From: Membranipora membranacea
Taxonomy: Eukaryota > Bryozoa > Gymnolaemata > Cheilostomatida > Membraniporidae
Direction of reading: 5' to 3'
DNA length: 64,000 bases
Assembly (NCBI GenBank): GCA_914767715.1
Contig: OU612071.1
Coordinates: 24,115,681-24,179,680, forward strand
The notes under the pieces are model-generated. The model worked only from the letters and a program-made list of their open reading frames with translations, had not been told where the DNA came from and ran no database searches. How positions within the stretch are numbered: the stretch's first letter is position 1; each line of letters opens with the position of its first letter. The translations under genes were made by a program, and so were the position numbers. Below, piece by piece: positions 12,621-26,800 of the stretch.

Positions 12621-12859
12621 GCATATCACCTCGAATCGGGGATATGCAAATATATTCAAATCTAAATTCTATTCTTAATACCGGTGCCACCCTAACGCCA
12701 AAACCGTGACAACCATGAAAATGCAGTGAAGGTGGCGCCAACAGAGACAATTCAGAATTAGCATGATGTCTAACTTACACCAACCAACACTTGCGGCCGA
12801 TCAACCCTGGATCAACCCACTCTTGCGGCCGATCAACCCTCTTTTTGCGGTAGTTGAAA

Positions 12860-15800
12860 ATTGTGTTTTAATCTTGTTTTTTTGCTTATTGACTTTAGCA
12901 GTGTTTTAATGTGTCTGGAACCATGCTATATAAGAGCATGGTTCACCAATGGAAAGCAATGATCTGTTTGGCGACCCTCTGGTCGACAAGCAGCGCTCTT
13001 TTGTTTGCAACTTCATTTGGAGACAGGTCAGTTTTTTGTAAACATGAAAGTTTTACAAGTTTTTATCATAATATTTTCATTTACTGTACGTTCGTGATAT
13101 TTATAGGGAAATAGAACTTGCCTTATTATTTGATAATGGCACAGTATAACATTTGGATGGCATCATTAACTAGAAAGTATAACTCGTTGAAATAAGGCAT
13201 GCATTGTTTAAGGTGAGCTGCGTTTGATGTCAAATTTGATAAGAATTGAAAGGCATGCTCCTGAGTCAAGTGTTTGATCGAATCAAATGAGATCGCCTGT
13301 AAATAAGTCAGTGTCACATAGTGAGAATCATCATACCGAGCTCATGAGCACAGATCTCAGTAGCGGAGAGTGAATGTGGTGACTCCATAACCTGGAATCC
13401 CACAATTGCATATTGACATTGGAACATGAGATGGGAGGGATGCATTCAAATGAAATTGCATTTATCCTGTATTTTAGCGGCATGAATAACCTTCATAATT
13501 AAATGATCTATAAAGTGTTAATATCTTGATAACAGATACAAACAATGCGTAACATAATATTCTTTACATCAGCAATTACATGTAGATTAGCTGATTAATA
13601 TTTTTAATGAACACATTTTATTACTTTCAGAGACAGAATAGTCCTTTCATGAGTAAAGCCATACTAGTGCGTCTGATCCCTATGCTGGTACCCAAAAGTA
13701 ATCCAGTATACACAGCGGAAGTGTTGAACTCCGAGTTGAAAAGGCAGTACAATTTTAGTGAAGTATGGCACAAACAATGAAGACTACCCAACCTAATGAC
13801 CTTCATGATACAACTAAGACAAGTCATGTTCTCCTACAGTAAAAGAGGACAACTGCTGATACATCAACAGAATGCACCAGAGATGAACACTGACTGATCT
13901 AGAACCAACAACACTACATCAACAGACACCAGCCGCCATCAACAACCAATATAACCAAGAAATCCCCAACAACACCAAACAACAACAAAGAACAACCTAA
14001 GCTGAGAGATAACCATGCAAGAATAAACCACCCCCCCCCCCCCCTTACCAGACCACAATAGATCAACTACATCATCGACTATTAACACATCAACAATTCC
14101 AGAAACTAACATTACCCCAAGTTACAACAAACGCTATCGGCTTCGCCTGTGAGGGGAGGTGTAAGGATGACATCAGATGTGAATAGACAGATTCATATCA
14201 TCATAATTGATATGTCATCGTGTTTAAGAATGTGCCAAGATTCATGACTGATTGTGCTGTCATCGAAATTAATTGATTGAATATTCATTTGCTCGCTGGA
14301 TCCTGACTACCTTTTGTTACCATCATATGAACTGCTGTATTACTATTGGCTTAGACATTTTATGTCTCATATATAAAAGAAGTTTTACTATCTAATAAAA
14401 TAGTTAATAAGTTACAACGAAGTAGCGTAGTACTTCTAAGTGATCACAAATACCCACAACAACTTGTAAGGACAGCGCACCTTACATCACGGTAGTATAA
14501 TAAGTCGCAAACAAATTTTCACATTCTCATTTAACAAGTTTCATAAGACAGTAAAGGAAACACAGCCTAATCGCTTGTAGAAGCGTCATCTATGCAACAA
14601 AATTTCGGCCACTTGAATAAAACAGAGAGGCAGGCATAGGGAGTGGGAGTCGTTGGAGCAGCTTCTTGAGATGAAGTCATTCACTGGGGAGAAGTGTGAA
14701 GGCTTTGTATCGGCGATAGATTAATCGATCTCGGTTCAAGCACAGTACTATTTTGTCAAAACGCAATAGGTCCAGTCAGTCTAAGACGTCCACTGAGATC
14801 ACCCATCTAAAAAAAAAAACAACACCATACAGAGAATTACCTCACCAGTTTATTCAATGGTGAACAAGAAACAGAAAATAAAAACAAATGCTGAAATCAT
14901 TCTGACGGGTATTGCCCATCAGGCAACTCTAGGAGCAATAGGATATCATACTGAAACTCAAAATGCAATTATGTGAAAAGTGATGATGAGGCCTTAGCTG
15001 AAACAGTAAAAGTGAAATTTTCAAATTAGGTTGCAGTATGTGACTGCTTCAAACAATAATACAAACAATATAAACAATACTATAAATGATGAAGCTGTTT
15101 AACTCGGGAAAATTCTCTGTTGGTAAACCATAAAAAATAGCAGAAATTTAGGTTGCAGTCGGACGTTAGCAAATCAGCAGCAAAAATGTGTACACCTTCT
15201 ATGCTTACGAAATGTAACTCATAATGATTATTCTAAGGTTTAAGTTTGAGGCAAGAACTGAGCGATATGTTTTCTCCGTCATGTTTTATTGACAGCTCTC
15301 CATTTCATAATATGTCCATCATATCTCTCTCAACACAGGCACTGTAATGCACAGTCTCAAAGCTTTATTTCCAAGTGGCTATTGCTGTTCTGTGGTAAAG
15401 TAGGCTACTATCAGAAGCTAAAGTCGCTGTATAGTTCACAAAAAAAAAACAATATTGAAGGTAAAGTGATACTTCCGATGTAATTCTCTCATCTGGCATT
15501 ATTTAGCAGAAGCGTTGAGGCTGCGTATGGCAGCCAGTTTGATTTTTGTATTTCTCAGCTGTGTACTGGCTTGAAGTTGATACAGTCATGTCCTGTAAGG
15601 TCTTGTGGGATGATTCATTGATTGAAGTGCACTTTTTGTTGTTATGAAATTGATTGAACTAACAACATACTAGGCATTATTTGAATGGCTGTGGTCAAAT
15701 ATTGGTTTAACATCAAACTGTGAAATAGGCTAATATCATAAGGTTTTGCTAGCAATCCTAGAATAATTTGAGAGTTACAAATGCATTTTTCATTTTAGCT

Positions 15801-16220
15801 TCCGAGCAACCCCTCTTTTTCGTGACAGAAATCCTTAGAGGATTGGCTACAAGTTGATCCCACCGAAAACGAAGTTTGAGTTGGTGTTATGGCAATACCC
15901 ATGAAGCAGTTCCCATAGGGGACTTCTGAAAACTTATGTGGCAGTTGAGCCCTATTTTTGCAAACAATAAACACCTACAGTTTTGCCTATCCATCCTCAA
16001 ATATTGTCAAGATAACTAGATTCATACCTGATCTTCTCTTTGGGAGTAGTATGAAAAACAGCAGGTGATGCTATGACATAGAAAACTTGCAACAGCCAGC
16101 ACAGGTTTTTTGGCTTTTTCTAGCCATTTTTATTCAATCCCATAGACATAGTTTTGTCTATGTCTATGAGGTTGCATAAAAATGTTTTGTCTATGTGCAA
16201 TCCTCAATTAATCATCAGTG
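12860..16220. other. Non-coding interval
   Basis: No gene recognised. It contains a CA/AAC-rich stretch (about 13,850-14,130) with a run of at least 12 C residues at about 14,032, and a short dyad of CATAGACATA type near 16,140. Open frames are short and unsupported. Confidence 0.4.
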
Positions 16221-16229
16221 CAACCTAAT

Positions 16230-16820
16230 AAAGCCTAAGTGCCTGGGCAAAATGTGTAAAATCTTCAATAGAAATGTTGATAGTTAAAATTTGCTCAAAT
16301 AAAAATTTCTATGGTTCAAAGGCTAATATCTAAAAGAACAGTCATACCTGAGCAAATAATTTAAGCCTTAGTGCCTGGTCAAAGCGTTTAAAATCAGCTT
16401 TAATAGTAGTATCAATGGTTCAAAGCCATCTGCTTTGATAGAAATTTCCAAGGTTTAAAGGCTAATCACTAAAGCACCCGGGCATATTAAAGCACAGTTC
16501 AGTGTGTAGAGGTCTGCCTTGAACTCACTGTTTATTAAGAATGTTGTGGGTTCGAGTCCCAACATGGTCAGATTTTTTTCCAAATGGGTGCTTTATAACT
16601 GGAGCATTTTTACCGTAATCTTCTACTGCTATTGAGTTGTTTTCTGCAAGTACCCAACAGCTCAGTGAGCTATTGAAATACCTCTCTGCTTGCACTCTTT
16701 TTCTACCGATATGCAAAAATTTCTGTGGTGGCAGGGCGCTAAAGCTAAAGCGCCCCTCCCACACCCTCCCCCCCACGCCTCCGGCGTGTGGATCGGGCTG
16801 CGCCCGATCATTATGGACAT
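16230..16820 (+). repeat. Dispersed repeat with tRNA-like B-box
   Basis: Two related segments about 140 bp apart share a core like AAGCCT(T/A)AGTGCCTGG and GGTT(C/T)AAAGGCTAAT. They are followed by a B-box-like GTGGGTTCGAGTCCCAAC (about 16,548-16,565) and a GC-rich tail with the dyads CGCCTCCGGCG and GATCGGGCTGCGCCCGATC. The B-box suggests a tRNA-derived SINE, but no clear A-box was found. Confidence 0.35.
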
Positions 16821-17410
16821 CTCTAAAATGTCAGTGAGTGAGATTTTTTAGAATATACGGCCCTGGATATACCCATTGGTAAACTCTGTGCTCCTAGGAG
16901 TTATCTTTTAAAATAATTGTCATGTAATCTGCTTCACACTTCTCCCATGTGAGTTTAAATAACAGCAGCTATCGCTATGATTTCTTAATTATTTTCATTC
17001 ATTCATGCAAACTTGTCACAGATTATACTATTATTCAGTTCTCTTATAGAAGCTGCCCATGTTCGACCTGTCATAAGTTCAGATAGCGGCAATTTCAATC
17101 TCCTTATTATGTTAATTTTTTATCTAGACCAAATTGCCTGTATAATTTGTTGTGTCGTTGTATTTGTGACGTGTAACACCAATCATAGATATTCCTATTC
17201 GTTAAAAGCTTGCTACTGTTCTCTTTTCACCAGGCAGCATATATGACATGAGATGAATTATGTCTCAGTAACAATTACCTAATGGGTTGCAAAAAAAGCT
17301 GTGGGTTTAATTCTCAGACATAGTTGTGTTTGTGAGATATTGTCGGATTTTAGATTTTTACACCGCTAATTCCTATTGGGTGGAAGTAAAAGTCCTGCAT
17401 ACCTCTAGAT

Positions 17411-18156
17411 CAGCTGTCGGCAACCTGGTCTATTTTCCAGTGCGGCCTAATGAATAATATTTTGCGGGCTGATTGTGGCCTTATGCCTGAAAAGATATAT
17501 ATTACACATTAAATTTGATCCCCATCTCGCATTTTGTAATCTTGATATTCAAGTATATAGGCACAATATATTTCAAAATAGTGGCCATTCAGCATTAAGC
17601 ATGTAGCTTCCAAAGCCGTTTCTAGACGTAATCATCTTACCTGTATTGGTGTTAACTCCTTTTTTTCAAGTGCTTTATTTTCATAATAACCCAGAACGGT
17701 GACATTTGAAAATTTGAATATAAATTTTTGTTGATATCGAAGTAATTAGTTTTTTTAGCAAATCTGTCACCTTGAACAAGAAAATATGCAGATGAGTATC
17801 AACAAGTTTTCATGTTACAAATGCTCCTGCTTTATCACTGAAATGTTCCAGATTGCATCTAATTTTACAGGCATTCGCAAAAAACTTCCCCGTTGCGGAG
17901 GGGTGTCAGCACCCCTCCCACACCCACCCTGCCCTTTTCCATACACATGCAAAACTTCACAAGATTTTTTAAATTAGTATTTCTGTTGAGCTGAAGTTCC
18001 TTGCAACGTACCACAGATTTTACAATTAAATCTGTTTTAGTTTATACATAGTTGTTACTCCGGTTCCGACTTTTTACCTGAAAGAAATGTTGCGCCTAAT
18101 TGTGTTGAGCCTGTGTAAAATGTGGAATTTTTTTAGAAAAAGGTTGCCCACCCATG
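17411..18156. mobile_element. Non-autonomous hAT-type element, 746 bp
   Basis: An 8-bp direct repeat CTCTAGAT flanks it at 17,403-17,410 and 18,157-18,164, the length typical of hAT insertions. The ends are imperfect inverted repeats of about 15 bp: the left reads CAGCTGTCGGCAACC, and the right, read inward, CATGGGTGGGCAACC (11 of 15 identical). This fits hAT ends (CAG..., short, GC-containing). No transposase is present inside; the open frame at 17,786-17,977 is not hAT-like. It would need a transposase in trans. Confidence 0.8.
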
Positions 18157-19289
18157 CTCTAGATCAATATTGATCCATTTGCCTAAATTCGGAGTTGTTT
18201 TTTCTCCAATGGACAGGGGAGCAACTTCGAATACAGACAAATGAATCGTATATATGTTCACTGTGACCAGTGAACCATGAGTGAACTAAGCTATGATCTG
18301 TCCAACTGAGCCGAATAGTTTTGCTCCTTTTCGGTGGTCTCTGATCTTATAAGTTCTAGTAATATAATCGTTTAGTTTTGTTGTCGGAGATTACTTCGGC
18401 TGTGAGATGAAAGTGAAAATGTAAGGAAAACATTCACATGATAAAAATCTCCCAAGCAGCCCGTTAAATTATTTATTATGTGAAGCACTCAAAGTTAAAT
18501 AATACCCGGCCTAGCTTCACTCATTCTTAGTAGCTGCAAATAAAAGTATTAGACAGTGTGTCTATTGACAGAGAGGTGTTACTAGGTTTTATACCCAGAA
18601 TGAAAAGAAGGTCAATCGTTGACTGTATTATCTCAGTGTGATCCCTGTTGAACACTAACATAGTGTACTGCAGTCGCCGAAATGTTATTGGAAATGATCA
18701 AAGGATGCCACCAAACTCTCCCCTAATAAACAAAAATGGACTTGCAGGCTCTTTGATTTATGTTAATTATTCATAAATAATTGTGATGTTCTCTTCTCTG
18801 AGACAGATAGAGCTACATGGCTTTTGTTCATGGTACCAATGAAACTGAACTAAACTTGTTTTGAATTCCTCGGTTTCACACATTGCTGATAAGCTGATAA
18901 GGGTGCTGTAGTCAGGATTTACAGTGGATTATCTATGTCAAGTTAGATTTTTCCCTCCCCGCAGGCAGGCGATAATCAATTCATGTTAAAGAATGCTGTC
19001 AGGGTTCCATGAAATGTTAATAAAGTTTTGTTATCGCTGATAGAAACAAAAACGAATTTGCAAAAATGGTTTCTGGAATATTCAGACGCAAAGCAAATTT
19101 TTTCACTCGAGCTAAGAACATCAATGTGCACAGCAGGGACAAAGTTGGAATCTTGACAGAACACCGCCATCTGCATCCTACAGGCGTGATTGATCACAAT
19201 AGTTATATTGGAAAGGAGTCGTCAAAAATGTACAGACAATGCCACTTTTTCTAAAATTACCTGTATTGCAATGTTCCCGTTAACCTGGT

Positions 19290-19945
19290 CACACTATGAA
19301 ATCCAGAGAACTGTGTTAAACATCAGGCCACGTGACTTTGATATAGCCTGTGATTTTTGTCAGTGGGTGGGGGTGGGCAAGAAGAGAAGAGAAGAATGAG
19401 TATAGGGGGGAACCATCAATGTAATCTCATGGTACTTTTTCGATGTGTCTTTTTTCACAGCAACTGGATTAATCACATTAAAGTAAACTGAATAATATGC
19501 CCAGCCACGGAATTGCAAAACAGTTGATGTAATATGTCAATTGAAATGTGATAATGACTAAACCTATTCTAATAGTTATTGTTACAGTTATTGGGGGTGG
19601 TGTGTGAAACTATCAAAGTCTTGAGTGAGCCGAAACGACCATTTTTGTATACTTGATTCACTTTTTGACATGAAGTTGAAAGCAAGATTGACTGAATTTT
19701 TACCACATTTGCTGGTTTAATTTCTAATGATACATTATTTTTTCCCCACATGGTCTCAGTCAGGTTACCACATAGATGTCACTATAATGCATTGTGATTT
19801 GTGTAAAAAAAACACATCGAAAGAGGATCATAAGATTAAATTGATGGTTCCCCCTATCTCTTTCACTCATCTCCCACCCCCACCCACTGACAAAAATCTC
19901 AGGCTATGTCAAAGACATGTGGCCTTATGGTGTTACAGGTTACAC
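19290..19945. mobile_element. Foldback element, about 650 bp
   Basis: Long imperfect inverted arms at about 19,290-19,460 and 19,795-19,945. They share GGCCAC(G/A)TG, TTTTGTCAGTGGGTGGGGGT, AACCATCAAT and CGATGTGT on opposite strands, with about 340 bp between. No convincing target duplication or coding sequence was found. Confidence 0.6.
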
Positions 19946-19949
19946 TAAA

Positions 19950-22900
19950 ATAGTCCTATAATAGAGACCAATTCAATATGTGAGAAGATAAGTAGCAGGA
20001 GAAAGTTCCTCTATGTAAGGCTGAGTGTTTCGTAAATCTTTAGTGATTGCAGCTGCGCCATAAGTTCTTCCAGGCCTCATGTCCTCAGCCTAGAGATATA
20101 TGAAAGACCCATCATAGCATTTAAAAATGGAAAAAAAGCGAGAAAACGTAACTAACCATGAAGAAAGTAACGATATGTTCATCATAGCATGGATGCCCGA
20201 ATGATGTCAATGTCCTTAACAAAAACATTATGGACACTACCGCTACAAGTCCATAGCCGCCATAGACAAATTGATTTGTTAAGGCTCATAAAATAGGTAA
20301 GCATCCATTCAGCAACTTTGTATTTAGAGCTATTGAGTGGCACTGTGAAAAGGGCAGGCTCCGTCCCAAGGATCAGAACCTGTTTTTGTTTGTTCTTTGT
20401 ATACATGCAGCGAAACTGCGGTCTGGCAGCAACAGCTTCACTATTCAGTTGAATACATCCTATTATATGGTGTCAATGCTCGCGTATAAAAATGATGACT
20501 TTCAATGAATGTATAAAACTGGCAACTTTTACATAGAACAACGATGTAATAGTAGGCCTGCGACTGTCATCGTACTTACCATGCAATCGGTACATCCTCC
20601 GCTGAACTGATATCATCATGAGACTCGAAATGACTGCCTAGTGGTGTATATATTAAATAAGAAGAGAACATATATAATTCCTAGCTCGTAAAAGTCAATT
20701 CGATCTATGTGTGGGTCCTAATCGTATCTGACAAGCTCCTCATTGTAAATATAAAGCTATGAACTAAACTTGTGTTTAAGTGCAAGTTTTCATTATTTGT
20801 AGTATTCTGTTAGGCTTCTCAGCTTGTTGTCTAAGATGCAGGTGTCTCTGTCAACGGACGATAAATGTTTGTTTTAAGTTCTGGCATCTCACTGCACGAA
20901 GAGTTTAGGAGGCCCTGTATCACCTCCAATATATGATACTTTCTAGTTAACAGGATGCAACATTCCCTAAGTGTGAGAATTGATGCTCCAGACGTCTCAC
21001 TTTTAGGGCAGCTTAACCTTTGTTTTTCCTATAAACAGGCGGTCATGTGATGCAACCAGGCAGGACCAACATCTGAGATATCACTCCACCATAATTAACC
21101 ATTTCTCTAAAGCAGCACACTGTCCATCGTATACAGCGAATAAATGACAATGGGCTCAGCAGCCTTGCCTCAATAAAATATTAGGTCATCCCAGACCACT
21201 GAAAATACTGCAGCCATCCAGGGAAAGGCAACCTAGCTAACTGTCTGACATCCCAAGGATGAAATCACGTCCTACAAGGTAAAAAAGACAAGTGAACCTC
21301 ATATTTTGCTGCCATCCATGGTCAGAAATTCAGTCATAGGGAAGACAACTCCTATTTGTTCTCCAAAATCCTGAACAAGCAACACAATATGTTCTATAAT
21401 AAAGATGTGTAGATGAAATCAGTTTTCAGCACACAAGTTAATCAGGATAATTGTAATTGATACAACAGTATTCAGGAAGTGTGCTACTTAGTGACTTATA
21501 CTTCTCCCCCACTTTCCATTATCTCCCCCTGCCTCTAACTTAATTTGCCATCAACTTTTCAAAAACTCACGTAGCTTCCTATAAACCTGCAACTATATTT
21601 TTTTTGGTTATATGTTGTTATATTTTAAAACATAACACAAAAGTCCATAAAATCAGAACTTTTTGAAGCATATTTTCTTAAATTTTGTCTTTCGACAAAA
21701 TTGTATATGGTCAAAAATTGGCGTGTTAACTCGAAAATTTGCAGAATTATTTGTCATTTTGATTCTGGGTGTACATTTTTCTGCCTTCTTTGAGAAGAGT
21801 TATTGCAAGAAAACTACATTTTAATAGCAATTTAGAAAATTAGAAGTTTAAATCTCAGAAGTTTAAAGTTCTAGCTGAGCCCTTGTTTAGACTGACAAAC
21901 TGACAATTCAATGAATACACATAGCATTCATCCATTGTCTTCGGCTATTGTCTATACATTTCAATGATAATAACATTATTGCCATTAGACTGGTATTTTT
22001 ATCTCACAGCACAGCTCTGACAATGTATATTTAAGATGAGCTGAGTTTTATATTGAGTTTTTTGCAACAACGCATATGGATAGAAAAATCATTGATAATG
22101 ATGACATAACATGATGCTCAAATTAATCATCGTTTTTCCAGAATAATTTGTTATCCTTGGCCAGCTTGTCCCTCCTTTTAATCAACAAATAATCACTCAT
22201 CTTACAAATATCAATCCTTCGCGTTGAACCTTATGAAATGAGAGCGCCAAGCTTTACACGACATGGCAAATTCCTGATCTTCAGTTTATTGGGTATCGGC
22301 TGAAATTAGTGATTATCACCTCCTGATCTAACTTTGTTTATTGCATCATGGTGAATCGTAAACAGACAAAATTTAACACGTTTATCCGCAGAACACATGA
22401 TTGCGCAATACATCAGAGAGCATAGCATTTGATTACTCTCTTTGTCCAAACAAGGTACCTTATACAACAAGATTTCAATCCGATCAAGATATGGAGCACA
22501 ATATTCCTATGTCCAAATTGCAACAAGTACAATTATAATCCACTTCAAGGAGCGTAATACTGTTAATACCGAAAATTACAAATTGTTAATATAAAATTTT
22601 ACAATATACTCGGATCATGATATAAATTATCAATAATGATGATTAAAATTCAGCAATTTAACATAAAATCTCAACAGGCAAAATCAAAGTCCTAGGCAGA
22701 TCTGGTCTTAGTTGGTTTCCCATCTTATTTCAATTTTCAATATTTTTACAAGTTTATTCATGTATAGAATAGTAATTTCCAAGTATTTGCCCAAGATATT
22801 GAGCTAGTCTATCGCTGTCACCTGCGGATAAAGTTTGGATCGACACCAAATCTATCTCAGGATTTTGAACTTTGTCAAATATCTGCTTGTAAGGAAAGTG

Positions 22901-23750
22901 CATTGGTTTTATAGGAAAGTTGCTCTACAACCAGTAGAGCCTTCTGAGCCCAGCTATCTAGGACCGCTTATCAACCTAGTGTAACAGAGGATCTCGCTTG
23001 ACGCTTCATGCCTCAACGATATACTGGCTACGTGGGTACTGAAAGATCTTCCTTAGATAGGGACTCTATATTGTGATGGTTTATTTAGCCAAAACAAACA
23101 TGTATACATCTTTGCTAAGAGCGCTAACAAATATAAGATGGATTTAGGAGAAGGTGGCATAGATTTAGAGTTTAAGTCACTCAGCGCTCATGCATTGACG
23201 GTCATGGGCTGGATAGCCTCAATATGTGCTCTGACCTGCCTACAAGCGGAGAGCAATCTGGCTGCAGAAATTGCAGCCTCGCCCTTGACATCCATTATAT
23301 CTCACCACTCATGCTTTGGAATGTCACACGCTATAAGACCGCTTCAGTTTAGTCAAACGTTTATGTAACCAACCATATTTTTTTAGTAGTTAACCATTTA
23401 TCTTTATTGGCTTACTGATTTAAAGTGAACTTCTAGATCCTGAAAGTATCTCAGGAATATCTAATGTGACATGATTCTTACCCTACGAGACAGGATTTAC
23501 GGACGCTTGACCATAAACAAATTGTACCTGGCGTAGTTTCACCAATTAAAAGTTGGTGAAAATTAAATATGTCTAAGATAATGGTTCTTAGGCTTCTACT
23601 AGGCTATAGACTTGTCAAATAGGCAGACATGGGTTGCCTGTTGATTACAGATTTTAGCAAAAGCCTGATCTATGAATACTGAATTATAAGGTAATTTGGT
23701 GAACCCGAGTTATGCCCACATCTCGAAAAGGCCAGAAATCATATAAATTA
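19950..23750. other. Non-coding interval
   Basis: No gene recognised. The longest plus-strand frame (23,138-23,368) has no family signature and no paired splice signals. A run of C residues lies near 23,858. Confidence 0.4.
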
Positions 23751-23754
23751 TAAA

Positions 23755-24140
23755 GCGAAAAACTTCTTTTGTGGCTGGCATAAAAAGTTATCAAGCTGCA
23801 GACCTCAGATTTTCAGGACACACTCACAAAGTGCGTATTTCTTTGCCCCCCCCCCCCCCCATGAAAGTGGAACAATTGCATACATAAGCCCGCAGCAGGG
23901 CAGCAATTTATATCATATTTTAACTGTTTTCGGTAAGGCTCTCGATATGTTGGCAGATATTTTCCTTGTTTACTAAAGAAAATAACCACTATGTTCCTCA
24001 GAAGATGAGCAATCCAATGATATAAAGATATGTGCTGTCATACCATTTGAAGCCATGCTGCCGGCTGCCGCTCAAAAGAAAATGTGCTTATACATTTTAC
24101 TGATTTGCAATGATTTAGCTGTGCACAAATAGGCTGATTG
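23755..24140. repeat. SINE-like repeat family, copy 1
   Basis: One of three copies sharing CTTCTTTTGTGGCTGGCATA, CAGACCTCAGATTTTCAGGA, CCGGCAGCAGGGCAG(C/T)(G/A)A and GAGCAATCCAATGATATAAA. It lacks the tRNA-like head seen in copy 2. Confidence 0.65.
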
Positions 24141-24229
24141 TGTGTGTATTCATTATCAGTAATGTAATGTAATTATTATAATACAGTATTCATGCTCCAC
24201 TAAAGATAATTGCTAATGTCACATGAAGT

Positions 24230-24640
24230 CTGTGTAGCTCAGTGGATTATCCTTATTTTTGTAAACGCAGAGTTCTGGGTTCGATCCCAGCCTGGTGTTG
24301 ATTTTTTATACTCTCCATAAGGCTATAAATCATAATGATTGTGAAGACAAATCTTCTTTTGTTGCTGGCAAAATAAATTATCGAGCTACAGACTCCAGCT
24401 TTTCAGATCATACTAAAAAAATGCCTGCCATGAAAATGGAATAGTTGCATACATATGCCGGCAGCAGGGCAGTGAATTATACCATTTTTTAACTGTTAAC
24501 TGCTCCTCGGGAGATGAGCAATCCAATGATATAAAGATTTGTGCTGTCAGAACTTTTGAAGCCATGCTGCTGCTCCAAAGAAAATGTGGCTACGCGTTAT
24601 TTTACTGATTTGTGATGCTTTATAGAAAGCTTCTTTTGTA
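24230..24640 (+). repeat. SINE-like repeat family, copy 2 with tRNA-like head
   Basis: The first about 70 bases carry an A-box-like TGTAGCTCAGTGGA and a B-box GGTTCGATCCCAGC with tRNA spacing. The body shared with copies 1 and 3 follows. This is the copy that identifies the family as tRNA-derived. Confidence 0.6.
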
Positions 24641-26429
24641 GCTGGCATAAGCAATTCGCTGGCTTAGAATGCAAACGTCCTAAATGATGCAATGCAAACT
24701 TTTGGTTATAGCACACTTAAAAAATGGCTGTGTATATCACAGAAATTTACAGAATTATTGTGATTCAATGATTGTACAAAGTAATTGCCTACCAAATGCT
24801 ATTGTTTTCATAGGTCTTTGAAGCTATCACACCTTTAGCAACAATAGAACCAGGAAACAATGTTATCAGTTAGGACGATTGTTCTTAAACAAGCAAGGTA
24901 TTTTGAGAATGCAAATCTCCTAAATGTCCTAATCATGAGAATATTTGACTTCTGACCTGTTTTTTTAGGTTTATAAAGGGGTGTAAAAGAAGTAAATTGT
25001 ATGATTTATTTATCAAATGATACACTATGATCAACATATCATTTTTTGACAGAAAAAGTCAATACTATCATGAATGGGAATTGCATTCTAAATCTATAAT
25101 TCAATAATCCCCTTCATGATCACGTCATCTAAATCATCCCCACAGATGAACCTTATTATTAACTTACTTTCTTAACACTTATTTACTTGTCAAGCCGATT
25201 TTCTTTGGCCTTTTCTGCGCCCCCTTTTGTTGTTGAGCATGCACCTTGAAAACTTGCTGGCTACATTCCATCTCAAGAGCAGAAACATCTTATCTATTAT
25301 ATCCTGAAAGTAGCGCAGCTGTTTGATTGGTGTTTTTAAATTTCTGGTGTTGGCGTACATCACCATATTATTTAAAATTGAAAAACTCTTTGATCTCATA
25401 ATATGGAAAAAAAATTCCATTAAAGAGTTTAATGAGCTTCAGTTCTCTGGCAGCCTTCCTTCGGTGACGCTGTGCAGGTAATCCATATCAGTGATTGAGC
25501 TTTGACTAGGCTCCCATATACGCTGTGTGATGGTCAGTATTGCAGTTTAAAAGTTGCAACGCGTAGCACATATGAGAATTGTGATTATACAAGGCGGTAG
25601 TCTCTAACTCTTTGGTGTTATACACAATTTGCTCTAAAGGATTGGTTGGGGTTAGGCGTGCAGCTGACCTGCATCAGAACTCACAACATTCTTTGTCTAG
25701 TGACTTGAGTGAGATGTTCTATCAAGTGACAGTATTTCCATCCTTTCACAATCTCATCACCTTGGTTTTCAGACACTAACCGTTTCTTGTACACATTATA
25801 AATAATTTATGAGAGATTGTGAGACCCCTTCGACATTAAATCCTACCGTTGCTTTTCCCACAGAGTCAGGCTCACAGTATGGGGAACTCCTTGTATGATT
25901 CCTAATTAGCTAAACTTCACACTCTGGTAGCTTTTATGATTAAACAGTCTGAGCAGTTCACGGTCACCATTTCGCAATAATTACTGAATGATTTTTAGAC
26001 ATTCATTTGAATAATATCTGTTTGTGAGCCGCAGAGGTTACAAATATGGTCTTCCATTCCAAAAAGAATAAAAAATAGCTAATTTTTGTACATCATGGGA
26101 AGCAAATTTACATCTAACCTCACAGCCAGGCCTTTTTCTTATTCCAATCTACTTTAAAATCTGTGCTCAATGGCTTCTCACAACCTTTTTTATTGGATCA
26201 TTGTTTACATAAGGCTTAGAGTGATTGGATAATCATTTAGGACGTTTGCATTCTAAATTTTAGTTGAGAAGGGTGATGAGATAGGATTTTTAAACATTGA
26301 TAAAAGCTAAAATATTTAAGCAAATTAACTCAAACAAAGACCAAACTGTAAAATAAGCTCCAATTTCACCAAAACTTCACAAACATGAATTTTGAAATTT
26401 TCATCATTTAGGACATTTGCATTCTAGGG

Positions 26430-26800
26430 CAGCGAATTATTGACCTCAGATTATCAGAACATACTCGAAACATGTGTATTTCTTTGCCCCCCATGAAAGT
26501 AGAATAATATGCCGGCAGCAGGGCAGCGATTTACATCTTTTTTTAACTGTTTTCACTAAAGCACTCGATATGTTGGCAGATGTTTTCCTTGTATACAAAA
26601 AAATAACCACTGTGTTCCTCAGGAGATCAGCAATCCAATGATATAAAAATTTGTGCTGTCAGACCATTTGAAGCCATGCTGCTGCTAAAAAGAAAATGTG
26701 CCTACACATTATTTGACTGATTTATGATGCTTTAGAGAAAACTTCTTTTGTGGCCTGCATAAGCTACAGACCTCAGATTTTCAGGACATACACCGCGTTT
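26430..26800. repeat. SINE-like repeat family, copy 3
   Basis: It has the same body blocks as copies 1 and 2, including TCGATATGTTGGCAGATGTT and GAAGCCATGCTGCTGCT. A separate tRNA-like B-box (GGTTCAAATCCCTGC) lies downstream at about 27,053-27,067. Confidence 0.6.

Noticed and set aside
23138-23368. 76-residue plus-strand ORF
   Set aside because: No motif, no splice context, composition compatible with chance.
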